Of a stretch of 46,889 bases of DNA, positions 1 through 7,881 are shown piece by piece. Source of the DNA: Nemertoderma westbladi (Eukaryota; Xenacoelomorpha; Nemertodermatida; Nemertodermatidae); NCBI GenBank assembly GCA_032718475.1, contig JAUCBJ010002469.1, forward strand, positions 1 through 46,889, written 5' to 3'. Below the pieces are notes generated by a model, which worked only from the letters and a program-made list of their open reading frames with translations, was not told the DNA's origin and did no database searches. Within the stretch, counting starts at the first letter, position 1; each line of letters begins with the position of its first letter. Position numbers and translations under genes: made by a program.

Positions 1-472
1 AGACTTGCTGAGAACTTTCAAAGTTAAGTGTCAAAATTTTGGTCTTTCTAGAGTTAATAAAAAGACCAACACTAGAAGCAGCATGTTCTAATGAGCTAAG
101 GAGCCGTTGGGTTCCCTCTAGTGATTCTGAGAGTACTCCTAAGTCATCAGCAAAGTCTAGATCAGTTAGGTACTTGGCAGGATTTCCTCGACTTCTGGAG
201 CCAGTAGGTGGAGTTATCATCACCCCATCATCATTATGATGATCTAAGGACATGCGTAGATCATAGTCAACCACAATTATGAACAAGAATGGTGCAAGTG
301 TGTCTCCCTGGAGGACGCCCCATAACACTTCAAATGGTTCTGTGTCACCGTCAACAGTAGACACAAATGTTGTCAAACCATCGTATACTGATCTGATTGC
401 TGCAATAATTTCATCAGGAATCCCATATAATGAAAGTACGCATGTGATGGGATTAGTCCTACAATTGCGCCA
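1..472 (-). pseudogene. LINE reverse transcriptase fragment
   Basis: The minus strand encodes the core of a non-LTR retrotransposon reverse transcriptase, open across nearly the whole stretch but with no start codon of its own. Visible motifs are GVLQGDTLAPFLF (RT motif 4 region), then LDFADDLGVLSES with the catalytic FADD at about 143-154, then a helix ending SVGLFINSRKTK, which matches the usual VGLxxNxxKTE motif after the active site. The fragment runs off the window edge, so its C-terminal side is not visible. Family level (CR1/L2/RTE-like) cannot be settled by eye. It points opposite to the LINE fragment at 621-1200, so the two are either pieces of different insertions or one inverted element. 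Confidence 0.85.
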
Positions 473-620
473 ATAAAAGATAAGTTATTTTCGGTAAAAT
501 AAACGTATCATTCGAGGTAAAGACCCCTAGATCCCTTCCTATAATAAATGTATAATAACAAACACCTCGAAAAATACAGCTTGCCAACACATAGTTACTA
601 TCTATAATGAAAGTATCAGT

Positions 621-1200
621 TTGAGAGCCAGCAAAGCCAGGACAAGCAAGCGAATCAACTATGACTGGGAGAAACTCAGAACTGACAATACAGTAAAGGA
701 TGCATACACAGTAGAACTTCAAAACCGCTTTGAAGTACTTCAGCAATGGATGAAGACCAGTCTACTGATTCAATATACCAGAACATAATAAAAGCACACA
801 AGGAATCAGCCAAGAGGCATATCCCCCAGAAACCTAAACGAAAACAGTATGTGCCATGGCGAGGTTAATTATAAGAGAGAAGATCTTAAGATAGCCTACA
901 ATGTTTAAACCGAACAACCAACAACCGAAAACATTAAGAAGGTTGAGAAAGCTAAGGATGATCTTAAATTCGTCTACAACATCAGCCAGGAAAAGTACAT
1001 ACAGGATAAAATTGAAGCAATTACAACTGGTCACATACAACAACAATCAAGACTTACCTGGCAAAAAGTAAATGAGGTATCTGGTCGGAAAAGTTGTTCT
1101 AAGGGGCGCCTCAAAGCTGATAGTCCTGAAGAACGTGTTTGGAAAAGAAAAGATCACTTCAGTAACTTGCTTGGGCAGCCACCAAACATACATCGAATGG
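621..1200 (+). pseudogene. LINE ORF2 fragment: linker between endonuclease and RT
   Basis: In at least two frames the plus strand encodes the region that lies between the endonuclease and reverse transcriptase of LINE ORF2. Recognisable pieces are DWEKLRTDNTVKDAYTVELQ followed by NRFEVLQQ, then AHKESAKRHIPQKPKR, and in a second frame QDKIEAITTG, LTWQKVNEVSGRKS and HFSNLLGQPP. The last two match the conserved 'aWk.inelTGrk...HFs.LLg' block that precedes RT. Frameshifts and stops (for example near 855 and 910) show it is dead. Homology stops near 1200, before the RT domain. A gap of about 150 bases with nothing recognisable separates it from the minus-strand RT fragment at the window start. Confidence 0.8.
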
Positions 1201-2052
1201 CGTAGGATTAGGCCTACTCTTACTCTTAGCAATGGCCGTAATTGTAAATTGTTCGATAGAAATTTCCTAAGCTAAACCAGTCTATAAATCTCACAAAAAA
1301 TGTTTCATAAACACATCCGCTAGGTAGTGTTTCTATTATTCACTCTATGACAATTTTCGTGTTATGGGGCTATTTTTCGAAATAAAACAAGAGATTTAAG
1401 TAATAATATGTTAAACAACCATAGGTCTAATTGATGTTTCCCTAGAAATAATATGGGGGCCTATTCTAGAATTATTGTTATTCTAGTAAGCTTATTTTGA
1501 TTTAAATGCTTCTGCTCTGTAGTAAGTTGTACATTACAGCAGCTACCGGTATACCGGTTGTAAAAAAGTATTGAACGTAAGTTTAATAATTATTACAAGA
1601 AATTTCTTAAACGAACGGATGAAGTGGTAGGCATTCACCAGCGGTAACAGTATATTATATGTAGTTTTATAGTAGCATTATAGTAGCATTATAGTATTAT
1701 AAAAAATAATGTAGACAACATGCGTTTGTATCCAACTACAGTACCTTATACAGTGAACTTTCGGGGTATTTTTGTCTTTTCTCTTTTGTTTTCTTTGCTT
1801 TTCTGTTTCTTGTTTTTTCGTAATTATTTGTAAAAATTCTCCAACCACCCATCACATTAAACAATATGTAGATAGTGTATTCTACCTAGCCATGTGCTTC
1901 AAGTAGACATCTTATAATCCTATGTAACCTACCAGATCCAATTATACCATTCAGTATGTAGACACATGACCGTTCCTGGGATTTGCCTATCAGATTTTCC
2001 AAATTCAACCTTATATTTGTACTTTAGATTCACAGCTTTAGATTTAGATTTA
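1201..2052. other. AT-rich intergenic stretch, no gene seen
   Basis: No open frame with protein-like composition is visible. The only structure is a short direct repetition of TAGTAGCATTATAG at about 1670-1695. The 3' portion runs into the SINE. Confidence 0.6.
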
Positions 2053-2306
2053 GGTTCCACCTTGGTGTAGTGGTTGCATTGAATTAACATCTCCCGTAGG
2101 TCGTGGGTTCGATCCTCACATAGGCCAGGGCAGTTTTCGCTTCGGCATGAATGCTAGGGACCAGCTAGGGCTCATCTATGCCTTGCATCCTTAAGTTTCC
2201 TCTGGGGAGTAAAGTTTGGGGGGACCGCACTGGAAATAAGTCTTAAGACTTTGTGCGTAATCCCTGGTCTATCGGCCGAAGAAAATTTACTTTACTTTAA
2301 TTTTTA
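2053..2306 (+). repeat. tRNA-derived SINE
   Basis: A RNA polymerase III promoter is visible. The A box TGGTGTAGTGG is at 2063-2073 and the B box GGTTCGATCC at 2106-2115, with tRNA-like spacing. The 5' start GGTTCCAC resembles a Gln- or Glu-type tRNA. A tRNA-unrelated body follows, containing CACTGGAAATAAGTCTTAAG, and the element ends in a short TTTAC repeat (ACTTTACTTTAA, 2289-2300). Transcription by Pol III and mobilisation by a LINE in trans are known for this class and inferred here. No clear target-site duplication was found. Confidence 0.8.
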
Positions 2307-2362
2307 GCTTATAACTAAATCTGTGTAATTTCCCTATCAACTTTACCTTAACATTATACATA

Positions 2363-2593
2363 CAATATTGCAATGTTCAAGAGTTAATATACGGAAATAA
2401 TAACCTGAAGCGAATAAAACTGAATAATCACTGATGCCGTTCCAGAAGCAAATTAACCTGTATAATTACCGAGGCCGCAGGCCAAGGTTATATTAGGTTA
2501 ATTTGCTGAAGGATAAGGCAGAAGTGATTATTACAGTTTTATTCGCTGAAGGTTTTTATTTCCGTATATTAACTTTACAACATTGCAATATTG
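2363..2593. repeat. Long imperfect palindrome (foldback element)
   Basis: Two arms of about 110 bases are reverse complements with a few small indels. The outer ends are CAATATTGCAATGTT (2363-2377) and AACATTGCAATATTG (2579-2593). Inner matches include GTTAATATACGGAAATAA against its complement near 2555-2575, and CAAATTAACCT against AGGTTAATTTG. The centre is near 2478, in GAGGCCGCAGGCC. No coding capacity. It looks like a foldback or MITE-like element that would fold into one hairpin; the superfamily is unknown. Confidence 0.8.
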
Positions 2594-2725
2594 TGTTTAT
2601 TGTTAATTAGAGCATATTGAATAAACAACATGGCAGCATACTTTGTATTTTTAAGGATCGTGTTCTAATCTTTGTTATTAAATGATCGTTAAATGAGTAC
2701 CGGCACCAGTTATATCTTTGCCTGT

Positions 2726-2788
2726 AAGGAGTATAGTTCTGTGGGGTCTATACTGGAAATGAGTCGTAAGGACGACCGAATCTGTGCA
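2726..2788 (+). repeat. Fragment related to the body of the upstream SINE
   Basis: The stretch with TACTGGAAATGAGTCGTAAG aligns with CACTGGAAATAAGTCTTAAG in the SINE at 2053-2306, and the preceding GGAGTATAG matches GGAGTAAAG there. It lacks the tRNA-like head. It is a diverged remnant of the same or a related SINE. The surrounding 2594-3175 is AT-rich with nothing else recognisable apart from a short repeated phrase 'ACACTAGCTACT' near 2957 and 3003. Confidence 0.6.
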
Positions 2789-3175
2789 ACTACTGTAGAT
2801 TTTTTTCATTATATATTTAATACATTGTTGCAGAAATCACGTTATTTTATTTTCTTCAATACTAGGCTCTTTTCACTGATAAATTAATAAAGATAAGCCA
2901 AATTTACTATGTATATTTATAATAATAATACGAATTATGTTGTTATTTTTAAATACACTAGCTACTGTACCATTTTTATGAATACACTAACTACCATTGA
3001 AAACACTAGCTACTATAAATTGGTATAATACAACAATTATAGAACATTTTTTTAAAATTATACGATTATACTTTTAGCTAGTTTCCGTAGCAATATGCTA
3101 AAATTAACAATAAACATATATACAAGTTAAAATTTTCTGGGATTCACCTATCACGTATTCCCCATTAGAACTTAT

Positions 3176-3570
3176 CAGAGGCGTAGCGAGCCCTTCTGGC
3201 ACCCAGGGGAATGAAGCTGTGATTGCCCCCCCCCCCCCCCCCCCCCGATTCAATAATTTTAACTATGCTTTTAACTATATTTTCTTAAATATTACCTAAC
3301 AGTATATATAATATAGTGCACTTGTAATGTATTGACTAGCGAGTGAAGCGAGCAGATACAATTTTTCCACATTTTTGCATTTTCGCTTATATACTGTAGG
3401 TCCTGTATGTACTGTATTGAGTACATACATATCACACTCCCTGACTTTTCACTGATTTGTCCTACTTTTTACAATAAATCTCTGACAATTCTAGGACATT
3501 TTAGCGCCCCTGGATGAGTGCGCCCGGGGGAACGTTCCCCCTCTACCCCCCCCCCATCGCAACGCCTCTG
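3176..3570. mobile_element. hAT-like MITE
   Basis: Terminal inverted repeats are CAGAGGCGTAGCGA at the left end and the complement of TCGCAACGCCTCTG at the right end, 13 of 14 bases matching. CAGAGGCG-type ends are typical of hAT transposons. The flanking 8-mers GAACTTAT (3168-3175) and AAACGTAT (3571-3578) match at 6 of 8 positions, as expected for a decayed 8-bp target duplication. The element is 395 bp with no transposase, so it is non-autonomous. It carries a run of 21 C at 3226-3246. Confidence 0.8.
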
Positions 3571-4108
3571 AAACGTATAATTATACTGTATAGACCCCCA
3601 CCTTTTACTGTTAATTGCTAGTACATAGTCTGATGCAGAGCGGTAGGTCGAAAACGTTTAAGCCTACTATTGTAACTTTAGCTGTAACTTAATATAATAC
3701 TGTACAACCTGCTAAAGACCCCAAACATTTTATACATATATTTTCTATCATCCATTCAAGAAATTTCTTGATAGTCATCTACAATAACAGTAGCCTACAT
3801 AATATCCAGCTGGATAGAATTAGAATATACAGTAGCATCTATAGTAACCTATTGAAGCAGTGATCAGAATTCAAGGATCTTTTCTGATAGCCTATTTACC
3901 GACCTACCAGAATGAATGTTAAAGTTGCTTTTATCGTTTATCTGTTAATGGATCTTCTGATATGTAAGTTTTCATTATAAGACTATAAAACATCAATACG
4001 ACTAGCTGTCTGGCAAGCAAATTTGGAACTCCGGTACATGTACTGTATGACGGATAAACGCATAAATATAGGCCACGGTACTAGTGTAGTATGCGAGCAT
4101 TCACTCCG
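3571..4108. other. Intergenic flank of BEL-1, no gene seen
   Basis: Mixed AT-rich sequence with several ACAGTA/TACTGTA words but no open frame of protein-like composition and no recognised repeat. The last five bases before the LTR are CTCCG. Confidence 0.55.
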
Positions 4109-4686
4109 TGTTAGCGTATTCAATTCCGCTAACCAGGCTCACACAAAGTTGGTTTTAAGCAAAATTGGGAGCACGAGGTTGATTACCACTCAACCTCGTT
4201 TCACCCCAATAAGCGGGGACAACAGGCCCCAAGGGAACACACACAGCGGGGTTCAGAGGTTACACCTCCGGGAGGGAGAGAGAGACAGCAGCGGGGGGGA
4301 AGCTCCCAGGGAGATGGGAGGGTGAGAAGTGAGTTATTAGCCAACGGGGAGAAGGCATCCGCTGAGTAATGTAACACGGGCAACCAGTGCAAAATATTAC
4401 CGTTCTTGTGCCAATTTCATTCACTTAGTCAGTCAGTTTTATTTAGGGTAGAACGTGAACTCTTATTACCGTTTACTGCAGTCATCCATAATTCAGCTTT
4501 ACCGGTACAATTATATTCTACAATCGTGCTTACACTTCACTTGTTAATTCTACATTTTATATATATCATCTTACAACAAAGTCGGAATAACTCTCAACAA
4601 TCTAGAACTCTTTTCATACACATACGGCGGGGAACGCATAAGTCAGATAACTGGATAAACCGGGATCCTCGGTGGATCCCGTCACA
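4109..4686 (+). repeat. BEL-1 5' LTR
   Basis: Starts TGTTAGCG and ends GATCCCGTCACA. It contains a hairpin with perfect 9-bp arms (CGAGGTTGA 4174-4182, TCAACCTCG 4190-4198) and a second small one (GAGGT 4256-4260, ACCTC 4264-4268). A TATA-like TTTTATATATATC at about 4555-4567 is a plausible promoter, kept in the 3' copy. No AATAAA polyadenylation signal was seen. Short open frames inside it are not supported as genes. Confidence 0.93.
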
Positions 4687-4739
4687 GTAATAAGATCCGA
4701 TTGTTGCCTGCTAGAAACTGACAAGTCAGCCAGACAAAG
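4687..4739 (+). other. BEL-1 leader, expected primer-binding site
   Basis: Between the LTR end and the first gag ATG. A normal tRNA primer-binding site would start with TGG directly after the LTR. Here the sequence is GTAATAAGATCC, and the same place reads GTAAAAC in BEL-2 and GTTAAAA in BEL-3, so no TGG-start site is visible in any copy. Confidence 0.5.
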
Positions 4740-5558
4740 ATGAGTGAAAGAGAAACGACACCGCTGCGGACCCTGGACGATGATAAAGACCTAACAATCC
4801 GCGAGGCCGCAACGCGACGGTACCGACCCACGACGCCGGGTTCATCGGCCACAGGTGATCCGGCAATCCAGGAGGAGGGGGGCCGTCTACATCGAGAGGA
4901 TGAGTCGAGAGGAGGGAGAGACGAGTCGGGAGAGGAGAGAGACAAGTCGACACACAGCGGCGGTTGACATGCTGATGTCGCCGGCCAGCCACATGCCGAG
5001 GGCGACAGACGGCCCACCAGAACGGCGACAGTGGGGCCGCTGGTACGACGCCGGACCCGGAGGGATAAAGGAGATGTCGGCGACAAGGAAGTCGGGGTCA
5101 GCGACCGGCTCCGACGAGCCTATGCCGCAACCCGGAAGCAGCTGAGAGAGGCTAAAGGAGGGGCGAAGATAGACGAGGTGAAGTTAAAGAAGCGGCTAGG
5201 TGAGTCAAACAGACATTTTGATTACCTAATGCGTTTTGGGCAGGGAGAACTAGCCGATGAGAGAGCAAGAGGGGTTGCCAGCGAACTGTTCGAACTATGG
5301 GAATGTAGGGGTATGGAACCTAGCGTAGTGTACGTAGGGCCATACTTAGTCGATGCCCGGGGAGTAAAATTAGTGGGTTGGAGGAGACCACAGGAGAGCG
5401 AATCCGAGGTTAACCCCGAGGATTCGGTCTCATCGGTCGGAGAAAATTCCGGGAGGCGGGGGAAAGTTAGTAGGACGGGAAGGCGACGGGAGTCCGTCTC
5501 GACCGATAAGTCTGCTACATCCTCCGCGAAAGAAAGATGGGTGATCTGGCAGCACTAG
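4740..5558 (+). pseudogene. BEL-1 gag, N-terminal segment
   Basis: ATG at 4740 opens a frame that runs to 5558 with a single in-frame TGA at 4965-4967. The start is supported by BEL-2 (ATG 34281) and BEL-3 (ATG 29422), which share the REAATRRY-type motif about 20 residues in. The first 75 residues are very charged. A conserved domain follows, with LGESNRHFDYLMRFGQGEL and VVYVGPYLVDARG, best preserved among the three copies and so probably the folded core of this gag. A Ser/Arg-rich tail follows. The frame is lost near 5520 compared with BEL-2 and BEL-3. I do not recognise a named Pfam domain; capsid-like function is inferred only from position. Confidence 0.75.
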
Positions 5559-6341
5559 ACCAGAGAGAATTAGAGAGACAGGTAGAGGAAGGGAGTGCAT
5601 TATTAGAGAAGGAGAAAGAACTGGTTAGAGTGAACAGAGAGAGGGCCGAGAAGGTCGCTAGAAGCTTTAAGGAGTGCGAGGAAATAGGGAGGATAGAAAG
5701 GAAGGAGAAAAGAAGAGCGCGAGGCGAGAGAGCAGAATAGACGTGATGAGCGTGAGGCGAGAGACCAGAGCGAGTGAAAAGAGCGCAAGGCAAGAGAGCA
5801 GAATAGACGTGAGGAGCGTGAGGCGAGAGAGCAGAACGAGCAAAAAGAGCGCGAGGTGAGACGATTGGAGAGAGTTGCAAGAGAGGCTGAATTAGCCGAC
5901 CAGAGTGCGCTGGAGGATCTGGAAAGAGAGGCAACGGGGAAGCATGTGCGGGATGATCTGCATGCCCGCCTAAGGGGGCTTATTCATTATCAAGCCAAAC
6001 AGAAGCGCAGACTGGAACTAGCGCAGATAGGATTGTCAGAGAGCGAGACTGGCTCGAGTATTTACAAGGAGCCAAGGGCTGTGGAAACGTTTATTAATAC
6101 CCAACTTACAGGGACCGCACGACAGACCCAAGACTGGTGTGACCGTACGGGCGAGGGGGGGGGGGGTAATAATAATACAGTAGATAACGTTAATATTAAT
6201 AGTACCGTATTGGATAATTCTAACCAAACTTTCATTGCAGGAAATATTTTACCTAGTAGTAGTAATTTAAATTTAAATACAAATAGTCCTAATAATCTAA
6301 ACACTACAATAAATAATCTACCTAAATACCTAAGTACCTAA
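5537..6341 (+). pseudogene. BEL-1 gag, charged coiled-coil segment
   Basis: Continues gag in two more frames (5537-5740, 5856-6341) after frameshifts. The sequence is dominated by Glu, Arg and Lys with leucine spacing typical of a long coiled coil (LERQVEEGSALLEKEKEL). Between about 5700 and 5860 the DNA repeats AGCGYGAGGCGAGAGAGCAGA-like units, probably an internal expansion. After it comes a block shared by all three BEL copies: DDLHARLRGLIHYQAKQKRR followed by LELAQIGLSESE. The segment ends in an Asn-rich stretch and a TAA at 6339. BEL-3 retains an uninterrupted version at 29987-30490, so the breaks here are decay rather than programmed frameshifting. Confidence 0.75.
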
Positions 6342-7447
6342 ATAATCCGAATAGTCCTAATTCAAATAATCTAAATCTGAATTTACAAAATAATTCAAAT
6401 AATCTGAATTTACAAAATAATTCAAATAATATAAATTTACAAAATAATTCAAATAATATAAATTTACAAAATAATTCAAATAATATAATTACGCAAAATA
6501 ATTCAAATAATCTTACTTTGAACAAACAAAATAATTCCGTTTCTAATTTAGGCGTGCAAAATAATTTTATTGATTTGGAGGATTTAATTGATTTAACAGG
6601 TGATACTAGTAATGGTGCTATTAATATAAACGTGGCGGGCGCAGACGGCCCAACAAACGAGGGCCTGGTAGGCCACGCAGTTAATAGGCAGGGAGTGGCG
6701 GGGTTGAGTCAACCCGATGAGGGCCTGGTAGGCCACGTAGTTAGTAGGCAGGAAGTAGAGGGCCTGGTAGGCCACACAATAGCTGAGAGAGAGGCGGGGG
6801 TGAATAGACCCAGCCACAGTAGGGTTAATGTGTCGACTGGAGAGGGGTGTGGAGGTGAAGTGAGAGATAGTGAAGTAATAGGTGGCGAGGGGGGGCTACA
6901 GGAGCCCCACAACGAGAGATTAGTGGCAAGCGAGGGGGGGGGGGCAAGGAGTGTCCCACAAGCGTCGGCGGATAATGCGTGGGGCAAATTAGGTGAACTG
7001 CAGCACCCGGCAATGGAGAATAGCAGGGAGATTACGAGTATCCCCAGCGGCGTGCGATTGAGCAGAGAGAAGCAGGTTGACGTCGTGAGAGGGCGAGCGA
7101 CGAGACGTCGAGCCCAATCAGAAGAGGGAAGAAGAACAGTGGAGTTTAACCATGAGGTCGACGAGAGATCTCACAACCGGGGATACTGCACTACAGAGAG
7201 AAGAAAGGAAGAGAGTAGAAGAAGTGTTGCCGCGAACGACAGAAGAGCGAGGATGACTGGCGAGCCGTTGGTAGTAGAGGTGGAGACGGAGAGTCAGTGG
7301 GGTCGAACTTCGGGAGATTGCCATCGTCCCGGAGAAATGCGACCTGACAAGGCGTATTACACGCAGAGAGAGGGGTACAGGATGTACCGGCACGAGGACG
7401 AGAGCAGTAGAGGGGGTCGAAGAGAAACTTCGGGATATACCTACTGA
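6342..7447 (+). pseudogene. BEL-1 gag, Asn-rich and GLVGH-repeat segment
   Basis: This frame (ATG 6518, but open upstream to about 6345) begins with an Asn-rich tract of nine-residue repeats. Three copies of the motif EGLVGHxV (DEGLVGHAV, DEGLVGHVV, EGLVGHTI) follow, each joined by a short RQGV-type linker, then a Gly/Glu/Arg-rich region to the stop at 7445. BEL-2 has the same order at 35640-36840. No catalytic motif is present, and the composition suggests a disordered gag linker. A single G-rich unit at about 6880-6960 is the counterpart of a three-fold repeat in BEL-2. Confidence 0.65.
6380..6514 (+). repeat. 27-bp in-frame tandem repeat (Asn-rich)
   Basis: Five copies of a 27-base unit start at 6380, 6407, 6434, 6461 and 6488. 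Each encodes the nine residues NLQNNSNNx. The period keeps the reading frame, so the array can grow or shrink without destroying gag. BEL-2 has a looser version at about 35720-35870. Confidence 0.85.
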
Positions 7448-7881
7448 TCGAGAATACGGTAGCCGCGGGGAGGATTATTCGAGAAGGATAAACTTTGATC
7501 CCGAGCAATACATACAGACTGCAGGACATACTGTAGGCCTTACTGCACATACCATAGGCCATGCTGGGAGAAATAATGTAGGCGAACGACGGGATTAAAC
7601 CCGAAAGTCGCGGAGTATATACCGGCCTTTAGGCCGGAAGTAGATAGGCCTATACTGGTACCAGCACAGCAGTATGACTACAGCATGCAAGGACATAACA
7701 TATACACAGGCAGGGGAGGGGAGAATTATTGCGAATAGGTGTATGGGCCCCAATATATTAACATCAACCCCAGTACCAAACATACTGGTAGGGGGGGGGG
7801 GGGGGGGGGGGGGGGCAGGGTGACATTCCCCCATCACAATATTAACAATATACCCCAATAGGAGTAAGAACATCAAACCCC
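7448..7881 (+). other. BEL-1 gag-pol linker, decayed, with 25-G run
   Basis: BEL-2 encodes this part in one frame (37006-37512, with HIQTAGHTAGLTAYTIGHAG and CMGPNILTSTPVPN). Here the same sequence is broken by frameshifts and a run of 25 G at 7791-7815 where BEL-2 has GTGGGGGGACAGGG. The repeated 'ACTGCAGGACATACTGYAGGC' type phrase is visible in both copies. Confidence 0.65.

Noticed and set aside
2053-2130. Functional tRNA gene
   Set aside because: A and B boxes are present but the 3' acceptor half does not close the cloverleaf and a SINE body follows.
4406-4690. 94-codon open frame in the 5' LTR
   Set aside because: Lies within the LTR over the TATA-like sequence, composition is not protein-like, and frame is not kept in the 3' LTR at the same length.
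5500-5560. Programmed frameshift within gag
   Set aside because: BEL-3 reads through this region in one frame, so the shift in BEL-1 is decay.
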